A stretch of DNA of 64,000 bases from Oligoflexus sp. (GTDB lineage Bacteria > Bdellovibrionota_B > Oligoflexia > Oligoflexales > Oligoflexaceae): the NCBI GenBank assembly GCA_014378195.1, contig JACMOC010000037.1, forward strand, positions 1 through 64,000, given 5' to 3'. Within the stretch, counting starts at the first letter, position 1. The number at the start of each line of letters is the position of its first letter. Positions 17,686 to 26,447 of the stretch are shown piece after piece. The notes beneath the pieces were generated by a model. It saw only the letters and a program-made list of their open reading frames with translations, ran no database searches and was not told the origin of the DNA. A program made the translations under genes and the position numbers.

Positions 17686-18825
17686 GTGTATGAACTTCAA
17701 TGCCCATCATGCAACAAGCCATCCCACTATAATTTCTCAGATTTCTTACTCCTTTGCCCCTTCTGTTCCACGACATTTCGCTTGGATCAGGAGACAGGAC
17801 AAAAAGAAATTTTTGGGGATCATTATATCATCCCTAACACCATTGATGGCGCCACGGGAAAAGAGCTTGCTCTTGAGTGGCTCCGACGGTTGCACCATAA
17901 ACCGGGCGCGGTGGAGCAGGAGTTTTTCATAACGGACGTCAAAGGGTTCAGCATCCCCCTTTGGATTGTCTCCCTGGAAGGCCACACCTCCTGGAAGGGC
18001 CTCGTTAAAAAACAAAATCGTCAGGTCATTCGGAACTCGTCATCCGATTACCTTATGGAAACCGGTCAATTCCGCCGCACTTATCGTTGGGCGATCAATG
18101 CTCGCAACAATATTTGCGAAACCTGGGGCTTGACACGACTGCACGAGCCTGTGGAACCGATACAGGTCGAGTGGGATGGCTTTCCCTTCGACTCGACATT
18201 TACGCGCGGCCGTCTTTCGGAAGACGAGACGCGAACGGCCTATGAGGCCCGCAATTATTTCGAGTTCAAATTCTCGAATGGACTGCCGATTTTGGGCGTT
18301 CAGGTGAATGAAGAAGAGGGCTTGAGACGGGCGAAAAACCAGATTGAGCTTTATCACTATAAACTTTGCTGCCTGAATGCAGACTATCTGATCGACTACC
18401 GCACTGAGCTGGAAGTCGCCGGCATTCAACTTACCCACGTTCCTGTCTGGAAGGTGACCTACATGTACCGCCCAACGGGAATGTTGCGTCACCTCCAAAA
18501 ACCAAAAGAAAAACAACTTCTTATCGATGGTTATGGCAAAGGTGTACTCAGTGGCGAACTTGCATTGGTTTATCACGATAAAGTGATGATCAACGCCTAT
18601 GTAAGCGCTGCGGCTTCGCTATTTTTCCTACTGCTTGGTGCCCTTTGGCATCCAGCTTTTCTACTTATCGCCTTATTTGCGATGGGCATCGCGGCTCTCA
18701 GCGTCTTCACCAGTGTGAAAAAACGAGCCGAAAAAGAAGAGGAAGAGCTGAGAAAACTATCGTCGTCACATGGCGTTGAGAAAGACAGAAAGTCAGTCAC
18801 AAGGGCACAGACCCGGGCTTCTTAA
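17686..18825 (+). CDS. Zinc-ribbon membrane protein of unknown function
   Basis: 379 residues. Starts at GTG 17686 with GGAGG about 9 bases upstream. The N-terminus has two CxxC pairs (Cys6/Cys9 and Cys24/Cys27), a zinc-ribbon. A large soluble middle follows with many aromatic residues. Residues about 305-346 form a hydrophobic hairpin (AAASLFFLLLGALWHPAFLLIALFAMGIAALSVF split by one turn), suggesting two close membrane helices, and the C-terminal tail is highly charged (KKRAEKEEEELRKL). I do not recognise the family. It is divergent from dnaK and ends at a strong bidirectional terminator, so it is probably a single-gene unit. Confidence 0.7.
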   Translation: MYELQCPSCNKPSHYNFSDFLLLCPFCSTTFRLDQETGQKEIFGDHYIIPNTIDGATGKELALEWLRRLHHKPGAVEQEFFITDVKGFSIPLWIVSLEGHTSWKGLVKKQNRQVIRNSSSDYLMETGQFRRTYRWAINARNNICETWGLTRLHEPVEPIQVEWDGFPFDSTFTRGRLSEDETRTAYEARNYFEFKFSNGLPILGVQVNEEEGLRRAKNQIELYHYKLCCLNADYLIDYRTELEVAGIQLTHVPVWKVTYMYRPTGMLRHLQKPKEKQLLIDGYGKGVLSGELALVYHDKVMINAYVSAAASLFFLLLGALWHPAFLLIALFAMGIAALSVFTSVKKRAEKEEEELRKLSSSHGVEKDRKSVTRAQTRAS

Positions 18826-18844
18826 ATCGTGTCCCAACAATAGC

Positions 18845-18881
18845 AAAAGCCCAGGTATCTCTTTGATACTCTGGGCTTTTT
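18845..18881. terminator. Bidirectional terminator
   Basis: AAAAGCCCAG (18845-18854) pairs with CTGGGCTTTT (18871-18880), extended by an inner GTATC/GATAC pair. T- and A-runs on both flanks make it usable from both strands, serving the zinc-ribbon gene (+) and the CheY-like gene (-). Confidence 0.85.
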
Positions 18882-18892
18882 GCACGCCGGCC

Positions 18893-19423
18893 TCAATGGT
18901 CTTGTGGCATCGGCGGAATCGGGGGCAAAGGATCATTAGAGGATAAGGGCGGAGGTGGTGGAGAAGCCATTACGGCCTCCTGCATGCCTATGTTTGCTAC
19001 AGGAGCCGCAGCTTGGGACCCATCACTTACTTCCTTCATAACAGGGATCGGCATTGCCCCTGTATTCATCACGAGTTCGATCTTCTCTTTAAGCTCACGC
19101 TCTGTGAACGGCTTTTTCAAAAAATGAGATGGTAATATTTCACCCTCATAAGCTGAAATAATCCGCGGCTCCCCGGCCAGGACTGAAATCAGCAAAGTGC
19201 GGGGGGGCTCCTCAAGCTGACGAAGATGGCGATAGGTTTCTATGCCATCCATCTCGGGCATGATGATATCAAGAGTTATCAGATCGGGATTCAGCTCCCG
19301 AGCGAGCGCCAGCGCTTCAACACCGTTTACACCCTCGCCTACGACTTTCCATCCAAGACGGCTGAGATGGCCTTTGATCATAGTCCGCATCGTTGGAGAA
19401 TCATCGATCACGATCGCACGCAT
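18893..19423 (-). CDS. CheY-like response regulator with proline-rich tail
   Basis: 176 residues. Receiver at 1-125 with Asp7-Asp8 in VIDDSPTMR, phospho-acceptor Asp52 in LDIIMPEMDG and Lys in LKKPF. The receiver is closest in style to chemotaxis CheY / PilG-type regulators. The last 50 residues are a proline-rich low-complexity tail (ASPPPPPLSSNDPLPPIPPM), with no output domain. Such tails can bind SH3-like or WW-like partners, but none is identified here. It is transcribed from the minus strand and ends at the shared terminator at 18845-18881. Confidence 0.88.
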   Translation of the reverse strand: MRAIVIDDSPTMRTMIKGHLSRLGWKVVGEGVNGVEALALARELNPDLITLDIIMPEMDGIETYRHLRQLEEPPRTLLISVLAGEPRIISAYEGEILPSHFLKKPFTERELKEKIELVMNTGAMPIPVMKEVSDGSQAAAPVANIGMQEAVMASPPPPPLSSNDPLPPIPPMPQDH

Positions 19424-19487
19424 GGGGCACTCCCTTGGCTAAACATACCTTTAAGAATACGTTTGAGCTCCCCAGAACACAACAGAA

Positions 19488-20684
19488 CTATCGTTTTTCG
19501 AAACGGTGCACTGCCCGTGTTGGAAGGACGAGCCCGGCAAAGATGAGTCCTGCCGTGATTCGGCCCCACCATGCGACAGCGGGCCGAAGAAGCAGGGCCG
19601 AACTTCCAAAGACCTCTATCTGCCAAGCATCTAAAGCCCAGAGCCGACCGTGAAAAAAATCAAGGCCCGCGGCTATGAGATATCGCACATGGACCTCGGG
19701 AATGAGGATCGAAACAAGGCAAACGGCTAAGAGCAGATCCCAGAGGGGTGACACGAAAAAGTCAAAGAGAAGAGCCGAAAGACTGATGCGCGAAAAAACA
19801 GCTAAACTCAAAAGCTGAATACTAAGAGATGTTTTGAGTTGAGCTATGAGTTGGCGCGATTTCTGGAAAAGCCGAAGCGAAAGGACCGCCCCCCAGCTTA
19901 AAAAATTCGACAGAGAAAACCACGACTCCGCAAAAAGAAGGGCCTGAAGTCCAAAGATTTGGGGTGTTTGAGACTGGATCGCTCGGCTCGGCCGGGGCGC
20001 AAGAAACCACGTCCTTATGAATATCGAACTCTGTTGGAGAAAGGCGCGTTGGCAAGGAGGGGAAGCGCCGCACGCCAACAGGTAAATCAAGAGCCCGAGC
20101 ACACTCATGAACTCGGCCATGAAAAGCAGAGGTCGAAATTTGCGCCAGTCAATGATGCCAGCAGCGTAGAGGAGTGTCGCTGGAAGTCGGCAGATAAATT
20201 TCAGCCAAATCGCGAGGAGCGAAAACTGGCTTCCGCTAACGACCAGAACATGCATAAATCCGAGGTTTTTGTAGAGAGATTTCAACAGATCGTCGGGTTT
20301 TCCACCCATAATCAAACTATAAGCTAAATTTCCCCATACTGGATGCCAGCTTTGACAACGCTCAAAGGTCTTTGACCTCACGCTATCAGCCATTTGCCCA
20401 AACGTGGTTCTCTGTAGAAACTCGACAAAAATATTGGCCTTATCGCTTGTACACACAAACCAAAAGTGAGGATCACAACGAAGGTGCGAATCTAGAATGA
20501 AGGGGTGCCAGGCAAGACGCGCTCCCAAACTATAGGCTTGCCACAGAGCGCCAAATATCGCGAATGGAAGATGTTGGATAGAAAACCAGAGCCAGAACAA
20601 AACTAAACACCCTCGAAACGGGTAAGCGCTCGGACTTGCGAGGATAAGATACATCAACAACTGGGACATAAAGAAAAATCTCAT
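19488..20684 (-). CDS. ComEC/Rec2-family membrane protein (competence core only)
   Basis: 398 residues with many hydrophobic segments. The strongest clue is NLGFMHVLVVSGSQFSLLA (about 142-160), a match to the ComEC competence-domain motif (GLxHLLAISGxH), followed by CGASPPCQRAFL, like the PxxRA motif. ComEC forms the inner-membrane DNA channel in transformation. This version is short: the C-terminal metallo-beta-lactamase domain is absent and the N-terminal OB part is not evident. It starts 63 bases after the lpxC stop. Its ribosome-binding site GAGGAG lies in a 9-bp hairpin directly before the ATG. DNA uptake is possible but unproven. Confidence 0.65.
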   Translation of the reverse strand: MRFFFMSQLLMYLILASPSAYPFRGCLVLFWLWFSIQHLPFAIFGALWQAYSLGARLAWHPFILDSHLRCDPHFWFVCTSDKANIFVEFLQRTTFGQMADSVRSKTFERCQSWHPVWGNLAYSLIMGGKPDDLLKSLYKNLGFMHVLVVSGSQFSLLAIWLKFICRLPATLLYAAGIIDWRKFRPLLFMAEFMSVLGLLIYLLACGASPPCQRAFLQQSSIFIRTWFLAPRPSRAIQSQTPQIFGLQALLFAESWFSLSNFLSWGAVLSLRLFQKSRQLIAQLKTSLSIQLLSLAVFSRISLSALLFDFFVSPLWDLLLAVCLVSILIPEVHVRYLIAAGLDFFHGRLWALDAWQIEVFGSSALLLRPAVAWWGRITAGLIFAGLVLPTRAVHRFEKR

Positions 20685-20706
20685 ACGCTCCTCAAAGGAG
20701 GAGCGT
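20685..20706 (-). promoter_or_regulatory. Hairpin enclosing the comEC-like ribosome-binding site
   Basis: Perfect 9-bp stem ACGCTCCTC / GAGGAGCGT with a 4-base loop, immediately before the start codon at 20684. The only Shine-Dalgarno-like sequence (GAGGAG) is inside the stem, so the folded mRNA should block initiation. Confidence 0.6.
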
Positions 20707-20747
20707 AGAGAAACAAGGCAGGAAAGACCAGGGACAAAAACTGAAGT

Positions 20748-21683
20748 TTAAGCGTAGGAAAGGGCGGGATAGCGAGGAGATTCCTGTATCCAGGGATGAA
20801 CCACTTTATCAACCTCAACGTCTGGATAAAACTCTTCGAGATACTGCTCCTTTTGGCTAAGCAGTATCTGCAAACAGCGGGCATGTAAGGCATGACCTGA
20901 TTTGTGCGCACTGATGTCCGCGAGGAGCGGTGATCCGAGGAGAGCAAAATCACCGATCAAATCGAGAAGTTTGTGACAAACAAATTCATCCGGACGACGA
21001 AGACCTTGTTCATTAAGTATCGAATCCTCCGTAACGACGATGGCATTTTCCAAACCACCGCCTAATGCAAGACCATGATGGCGCATGGCCTCCACATCGC
21101 TGAGATGACAGAAGGTGCGGGCATCAGCAATCGACAAAAACGATTCCAAACCTTCAAAATATTCAATCGACTGCGAACCGATGATTTTCGTACGAAACAG
21201 GATGGAACACTTGATGGCCTGACGGCTTGATGGGTTAAGACGGAGACTTTTATCGCCGTCCTCTACCACCAGAGGTTTCAAAAGACGATAGGCTTTTGCG
21301 GGTGCGTCTGAGACACGAAGTCCCGCTTTCAAAAACGCCCGAACAAAAGCCAACGAACTTCCGTCCATGATAGGAAGCTCAGGCCCATCCACGATAACCC
21401 GCGCGTTTTGAATGCCCATACCCGCAAATGCGGCCATAAGATGTTCGATCGTTGAAACGGATTGAGCGCCTGTACCGAGGGTTGTGCAGAGCTGGGAAGT
21501 GCTTACGAAGTTTGCCCGCGCAGGAACCAAATCCACTAAAGACTGGTCGGCTCGGAAAAAAACAATACCCGTATGGATGGGAGCGGGTTCGACCAGCATT
21601 CTCACGAATCGTCCGCTGTGCAGACCCTTACCCGTGAATTCGACCATGGCCTTCAATGTGGTTTGCCATTTTGTAAGCAACAT
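20748..21683 (-). CDS. lpxC: UDP-3-O-acyl-N-acetylglucosamine deacetylase
   Basis: 311 residues, normal length. LpxC makes the committed zinc-dependent step of lipid A synthesis. Motifs: FTGKGLHSG, STIEHLMAAFAGMGI (first zinc His), DGPELPIMDGSS, ARTFCH.SDVE, GLALGGGLENAIVV and the C-terminal EFVCHKLLDLIGDFALLG plus SGHALH, which hold the remaining zinc ligands and catalytic residues. I start at the ATG at 21683, which has GGGAGG six bases upstream, rather than at the upstream ATG at 21740, which would add 19 unlikely residues. It is followed by the ComEC-like gene and preceded at 207 bases by the FadJ-like gene. Confidence 0.96.
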   Translation of the reverse strand: MLLTKWQTTLKAMVEFTGKGLHSGRFVRMLVEPAPIHTGIVFFRADQSLVDLVPARANFVSTSQLCTTLGTGAQSVSTIEHLMAAFAGMGIQNARVIVDGPELPIMDGSSLAFVRAFLKAGLRVSDAPAKAYRLLKPLVVEDGDKSLRLNPSSRQAIKCSILFRTKIIGSQSIEYFEGLESFLSIADARTFCHLSDVEAMRHHGLALGGGLENAIVVTEDSILNEQGLRRPDEFVCHKLLDLIGDFALLGSPLLADISAHKSGHALHARCLQILLSQKEQYLEEFYPDVEVDKVVHPWIQESPRYPALSYA

Positions 21684-21838
21684 ACGTTTCCTCCCGATTG
21701 ATCCTCCCCTCGCGGGAAGCTCGATACACATCCAAAACATTGCAACGGACGTACCAGCAACTCCCTAAGCGGAATATTCACTAAGTATTTACAATTGCAC
21801 ATGATTTGTAGGGGCAAGGCGAAGCTTCTGGAGAGTTA

Positions 21839-21858
21839 CTGTGGCTTAAAAGCCACAG
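21839..21858. repeat. 8-bp perfect hairpin between the FadJ-like gene and lpxC
   Basis: CTGTGGCT (21839-21846) pairs with AGCCACAG (21851-21858) around TAAA. No T-run follows on either strand, so it is not a standard terminator. It may be an RNA-stability element or a weak terminator in the lpxC leader. Confidence 0.4.
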
Positions 21859-21890
21859 AGACTAAAGCGGTGTTGTAAAGCAGCCACGTT

Positions 21891-23708
21891 TCAGTAAGAC
21901 CTAACTTCCATGACATATTTTGCTTCCGCAGCACGAAGGAGTCCAAGCCTCTTCACAAAAATGCCAGGACTTCCTGCAGCTGCCGGGAATCCGATAGCAT
22001 CACAAAGATAGAGGTCGGCAAGGTCGAGGCTTTCAAAAAACCCGGCCGCGAAAAGGTCCTCCGTGAGCATATAGGCAAAACTGATAAGGCTACGGTGGAG
22101 ATACCCGGGACCGCTTTCGAGATCGTCGAGATTTCGTTTGGAACTGGCTTTTATCACATCAGCGTAGCGGACCATCGCAAGTAATTTTCGGTCAAACTTA
22201 AACCGGCCTAAGTCAGGCAGCTGTTCGAAGGAACTTTGATCAGAACCCCGGAATGCTAAAAATCGTTCCCAAAAGGTCCCGTTGCCTAAAACAGTCCAGC
22301 CAGTCCCATTTAGTTGCTCAAGAACTTCCGCCCAGGGCGTGCGGGAGTCCTGACAGTAATAAACGAGCATTTGTAAAATTAGAGAGCGAATCCAAAACAG
22401 GAGCGGTTTAGAGGAATCCAGATCTTTCACTAGATACACGCCATCAAATATATCGGTTACCGCTCTTAAAAGGGTATTTCGAGTATTCTTTTCGCCGTAA
22501 AGCTCGACGGTCTGACGAAGGCTTTTCTGCGGCAGCATAGCCCAACCTTCGATCCGATTTTCACGGTATAGACAGCTAAACTCACGAAACATTCCAAAAC
22601 GCATCGTGTAACATTCGGGAACTTCAGGGGCAGTTCCAACAAACCAAGCAATACGACTATTGAACTGTTGGATTTCGTCACGTGAGTAGCGCGCATTCAG
22701 TTGAGTGAAAATAACCTCAACACCCGACCTGACGACATTCGCATCGGCTGCAAAAAGCACGATGCGCGCCCCTCGCTCCAATAGTCGATTGAAAGTCGCC
22801 ATCGGAGGTAGGGCGTCCGTTATATCGAAATAGATAAGCTTAGGTATCGACTGCCGTCCCCAGTTCTTGTGCCGTTGAACCTCTTGTTTCAACCAGTGTT
22901 GATAGGGCGACTGCATCATAAAATGTGAAGCCGTATCAATTAAATCACGATCGACCATCGTGTTCGGAATAGGCTGCATAGCGAGTTGTTGATAACTTTC
23001 GATGTGACTTTTCGCGAGGCTGAGGATAGGCCTCGGCGGCCATAGAGCTTCTGACCAACTTGGATGGTTGGGCATCTCCCGACGTTCGTGGCCGCTCGCA
23101 TTGATTTCAATGATCTGCTGCTGCATCCATGCAAGCAGATGCCGTCGCCAGTCCTTCCAAGTCAGCGCAGCCGTGATCACCCCCGTTTGAACAGCTTCTT
23201 CGGCTGAGATCACACTCCGGCTCATCCAAAGCTTGGCTAGCCCGGGCTGCTTATGCAGCTGAGATCCAAGCCACCCTAGAGCGGAGACCTGCCCAATCGC
23301 AAATTCAGGGAATCCAAACCAAGTTTCGCGCTCGAAGACGAATCGTCTATGACACGCGGCCATAAGTTCGAACATAGTCCCCGTGCAATCCTTTTCCGTC
23401 GCATAAATCCACGGAATAGGGGAGGAGCGAATCAAACGCGTAAGTTTGTGAAGGCGTAGAATGCGAGCCCGCAACTGATCGCGAAGAATATCGTTCGCGA
23501 GTTCGTCGAGCCACTCCGGGCTCGCATCATAGCAGGGAACTTTTTGTATCCACAAAACCGCCTGAACTCGATCCTTAGCGGCTTGATCGCAGGCAAAACG
23601 GTAGAATTCCTCAAGCAAAGTGATTTCTTTTTGCCCTTCAGCACTCAAGGGCGAATGCGGACACGTCCAATCAGCGAGGAGAAAGTTGTCATGCTGTTCG
23701 AAGTTCAT
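21891..23708 (-). CDS. FadJ/FadB-like protein: crotonase domain plus eroded 3-hydroxyacyl-CoA dehydrogenase part
   Basis: 605 residues from the ATG at 23708, which forms an ATGA overlap with the upstream stop. ATG 23717 is an alternative. The N-terminal half is a crotonase fold: KDCTGTMFELMAACHRRFVF corresponds to the oxyanion-hole region, ETWFGFPEFAIGQVSALGWLG to the catalytic Glu region, and MSRSVISAEEAVQTGVI to the usual end. The middle should be a Rossmann NAD domain, but no GxGxxG is seen (FDITDALPPMATFNRLLERG). The C-terminus GFPAAAGSPGIFVKRLG resembles the 3HCDH C-terminal GFPPFxGG pattern. It looks like a multifunctional beta-oxidation enzyme in which the dehydrogenase is probably inactive (inference). 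The stop is followed by a 207-base leader for lpxC. Confidence 0.65.
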   Translation of the reverse strand: MNFEQHDNFLLADWTCPHSPLSAEGQKEITLLEEFYRFACDQAAKDRVQAVLWIQKVPCYDASPEWLDELANDILRDQLRARILRLHKLTRLIRSSPIPWIYATEKDCTGTMFELMAACHRRFVFERETWFGFPEFAIGQVSALGWLGSQLHKQPGLAKLWMSRSVISAEEAVQTGVITAALTWKDWRRHLLAWMQQQIIEINASGHERREMPNHPSWSEALWPPRPILSLAKSHIESYQQLAMQPIPNTMVDRDLIDTASHFMMQSPYQHWLKQEVQRHKNWGRQSIPKLIYFDITDALPPMATFNRLLERGARIVLFAADANVVRSGVEVIFTQLNARYSRDEIQQFNSRIAWFVGTAPEVPECYTMRFGMFREFSCLYRENRIEGWAMLPQKSLRQTVELYGEKNTRNTLLRAVTDIFDGVYLVKDLDSSKPLLFWIRSLILQMLVYYCQDSRTPWAEVLEQLNGTGWTVLGNGTFWERFLAFRGSDQSSFEQLPDLGRFKFDRKLLAMVRYADVIKASSKRNLDDLESGPGYLHRSLISFAYMLTEDLFAAGFFESLDLADLYLCDAIGFPAAAGSPGIFVKRLGLLRAAEAKYVMEVRSY

Positions 23709-24634
23709 CGCTGCCATTCTGCGAAATGACAATTGCCATTTACGCCAACGAAAATAAAGGCACACGATTTAACATCCGCAATCAAAAACTCCATATAACT
23801 ACCGATGGCATTGGAATGGGCAATCCACTGAGGAAGTCGAAGTGATTCAGCGGCTAAGCCCCGTTTTTTTAATTGATCCCAACAGGCGGGAAGGAGCCCT
23901 TTAAGGTGACTATAGATATAGATTCGCTGATAGGGTATCGAACCGCGAGAACTGCTTGCAAGCCATGAATCCCAATGATTAAAAAGTTCAGCCACGCCTT
24001 GGAGACCCAAACGAAAATCCTGAACCTTCACGTCGCGGCCCTGCAGGGACCGCGGCTTGAGAGCAGCATCGGATTCTGAAGCCCCACTTCTCCCTTCATG
24101 AATAATCGCTTCAATAAACAGACTTGGCTTTTGGCCCGCACCGCGTTTTTGAAAATAACTCTGCTCGTTTCTAAAGCTCAATCGACCGTATCGATCGAGG
24201 AGCACACCCGAAAAAATCTTGGAGTCATAGACCTGCCCCTGAACTTCCAAGAGTTCCTCAAACGAATCGAGAGGGAACGGACTGACTCTCAGGAGTGATT
24301 TCTCGAGAGCAAGACGTGCAGGATCATCAAGCCCAGGCGACTGGTCGACAATTTGGACAAAACATGCATGTTCACTTGGTTGTTTGACTACAGCGTTCCA
24401 GAGGTCGAAAATGCCGTTCAATAAGGTGCACTGGCCGAATACGGCCGCTAGAGTCGGACGTTCACCGTCGCTCGAGGCGAAAAGGAGTTGGTTGGGAATC
24501 ACGCGCTGTTTTTGAATGCGCTGAGCGATTAGCGAATCGAGCGCCTTCCAACGTTGCCATCCCTTGTCTTCAACCTCGATTACCTGGCGGGAGACCGCCC
24601 CCTCCACACTCAAGTCGAGCCGATAATTAAGCAT
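23705..24634 (-). CDS. Unrecognised protein coupled to the FadJ-like gene
   Basis: 309 residues from the ATG at 24634, which has AAGGA about 9 bases upstream and begins two bases after the TPR gene stop. A longer frame to 24655 would overlap that gene. There is no signal peptide or TM segment. The C-terminal part (RLPQWIAHSNAIGSYMEFLIADV then FIFVGVNGNCHFAEW) vaguely recalls the end of thiolase or ketoacyl-synthase folds (NPxGG/GHPxGA and a final glycine-rich strand), but catalytic Cys/His/Asn residues cannot be placed. Because it is stop-start coupled to a FadJ-like gene, a degenerate thiolase partner (FadI-like) is the natural hypothesis, held with low confidence. Confidence 0.5.
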   Translation of the reverse strand: MLNYRLDLSVEGAVSRQVIEVEDKGWQRWKALDSLIAQRIQKQRVIPNQLLFASSDGERPTLAAVFGQCTLLNGIFDLWNAVVKQPSEHACFVQIVDQSPGLDDPARLALEKSLLRVSPFPLDSFEELLEVQGQVYDSKIFSGVLLDRYGRLSFRNEQSYFQKRGAGQKPSLFIEAIIHEGRSGASESDAALKPRSLQGRDVKVQDFRLGLQGVAELFNHWDSWLASSSRGSIPYQRIYIYSHLKGLLPACWDQLKKRGLAAESLRLPQWIAHSNAIGSYMEFLIADVKSCAFIFVGVNGNCHFAEWQR

Positions 24635-24635
24635 G

Positions 24636-25727
24636 CTAAGGATCCTTTTGACCATCTTCCATCGCGCTTTGCAAACGACTGATACCCTCGCGAACCTTTT
24701 CCTTTAAAAACTGATCATCAAGACATTCGTCGAGGGTGTTAAGCGTCTCAAGCACTGCGGCCCAGTTGTGCTGCTTGAGATACACATCTGCAAGCTTTTC
24801 CAAAGGTTCCAGCAAATTGGGCGCCAGATCAAGAACGTTTTTATAGCATTCAATGGCATCGTCGGGGCGACGTGATTTCTCATGCATATCGCCCATACGA
24901 AGCGTGAGTAAAGCTTTATTGAGATTGCCGTCGACTTTCTTCACCTGCACCGCAAGGACGCGAAGGCATCCATCCCAGTTTTGCAATCGATAGTAGGCTT
25001 CATAGTGAATAGCAAAAGTACTGAGCGGGCTATCAGCACAGTATTTCTCTATGACATCTACAGAATTCTGCGGAGAATCGAGCTGATAGAGATACACCGC
25101 AGCGAGCTCTTGCGCGCTTCGGTAACGATCGTTTACGTGTTTCGCTGAGGTAAAAAGATTCTGCAGAACCTGAGCGACTTTGTCCCATTGATTGTTCTGC
25201 GTATAAACGATCTTAAAGTAGCGAAGCGCTTTTTGATTGAAGGGATCAAGCTCGATCAAACGCTCGTAACTGCGGTTGAGATGATATTCGTCATACTTCT
25301 TTTTCTCATAAATGAGACACAAACGTTCCATGCAGGCTATCGTGTCTTCCTTGCTTTTAAGTTTAGAATAGATCGCCTGGAGCAGTATCGCTTCGTTCCC
25401 ATAGTCCTGTTCATCGACGATGGAATAAAGGGCTTTCTCGCGAAACTCAAGATAGCTGAGGCGCAGGTCTTTCATGAGTTTGACACAAACCCGTGCAGCC
25501 TTGTTGATATCTTCGAGATAAACGGCATATGCACGCGCAGTTCGCACATAATGAGTGAGCTGCCGTTTTTTAGGGTTGTCGATCTGCTGCTCAAGGATAT
25601 GAAAGTAGCTCGTCCAACATTCAAAACTCTGGAGACAGTCAAAGACCTCATCGAGTTTTGAGTCGAAGTTGAGGGAACCCTTGCGGATCGCTGTGACTAA
25701 CTCGGATATTTCGAATGGAGCTTCCAT
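24636..25727 (-). CDS. TPR/HAT-type helical repeat protein
   Basis: 363 residues from the ATG at 25727, chosen because GAGGG lies 8 bases upstream; a GTG at 25742 is less likely. The C-terminal 250 residues contain tetratricopeptide-like pairs (YDEYHLNRSYERLIELDPFN, ALRYFKIVYTQNNQWDKVAQ, DDAIECYKNVLDLAPNLLEP), cytoplasmic with no signal. The function is unknown. It is two bases upstream of the unrecognised gene and thereby linked to the FadJ-like gene, and sits downstream of the TetR regulator on the same strand. Confidence 0.8.
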   Translation of the reverse strand: MEAPFEISELVTAIRKGSLNFDSKLDEVFDCLQSFECWTSYFHILEQQIDNPKKRQLTHYVRTARAYAVYLEDINKAARVCVKLMKDLRLSYLEFREKALYSIVDEQDYGNEAILLQAIYSKLKSKEDTIACMERLCLIYEKKKYDEYHLNRSYERLIELDPFNQKALRYFKIVYTQNNQWDKVAQVLQNLFTSAKHVNDRYRSAQELAAVYLYQLDSPQNSVDVIEKYCADSPLSTFAIHYEAYYRLQNWDGCLRVLAVQVKKVDGNLNKALLTLRMGDMHEKSRRPDDAIECYKNVLDLAPNLLEPLEKLADVYLKQHNWAAVLETLNTLDECLDDQFLKEKVREGISRLQSAMEDGQKDP

Positions 25728-25850
25728 CGGCCGGACCCTCACGGAAAAAAGACTTTTTCCTATGTTATCAGAGGGAGTTGCTGTTGGACAGCCCGGGGCG
25801 CTTCAATTGAGGAGGGGGGGCGGCCCCGGCCGAGTGCCGAGGCAGGAGGA

Positions 25851-26447
25851 TCAACGGACGACAATCGAATCGAGAAGCTGGGCACCGGCCGTTTTCACGA
25901 TCTCAGCATAGTCGTAGACCGTCTCATCGAATAACCACTGGAGACTTACGCCGTCCACGGTAGCAATGATAAGCGACGCTTGGTGCTGCGGATTAACCTG
26001 CCTAAAAACACCTTGATTTACGCCTTCTTCGATTACTTTTGCACAGCTGTCGCGGAACTTGGCATAATGCCGCGAGATGACCTGGCGAACTTCCTTCTTC
26101 TGGTTGATTTGCGTCCAGAAGTCCATGTTCACCTGATAGTATTCTTTGGTGCTGCGAACGATGTCGAACGCGGCGGCGATGAACACTTTGAGTTTATCGA
26201 TAGGGTTGGTGATCGATTCCATATCGGAGGCAATGATCGTCTCGATGTCGCCTGCTACTTTATCAAGCACGGACATCATCAGATCGTCCTTGTTCAAAAA
26301 GTAATAATGAATAATCCCTTTGCTAACGCCAGCCGTACGCGCCACATCCTGCATGGAAAAGTTGTGGTAACCGTGTTTGGTGATACAATCCACGGTCGCT
26401 CTAACGATCTGGTCTTTTCTTTCTGCTGCTACGTCGGGCTTAGACAT
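25851..26447 (-). CDS. TetR-family transcriptional regulator
   Basis: 198 residues. The N-terminal HTH is typical: KDQIVRATVDCITKHGYHNF, then MQDVARTAGVSKGIIHYYF and NKDDLMMSVL, all at about residues 10-60. The C-terminal ligand domain is generic (FWTQINQKKEVRQVI; VDGVSLQWLFDETV). TetR regulators usually repress a neighbour and are released by small hydrophobic ligands. The operon to its left contains a FadJ-like gene and that to its right (divergent) an outer-membrane protein, so lipid-linked control is plausible but inferred. A near-palindrome at 26521-26536 is a candidate operator. Confidence 0.92.
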   Translation of the reverse strand: MSKPDVAAERKDQIVRATVDCITKHGYHNFSMQDVARTAGVSKGIIHYYFLNKDDLMMSVLDKVAGDIETIIASDMESITNPIDKLKVFIAAAFDIVRSTKEYYQVNMDFWTQINQKKEVRQVISRHYAKFRDSCAKVIEEGVNQGVFRQVNPQHQASLIIATVDGVSLQWLFDETVYDYAEIVKTAGAQLLDSIVVR

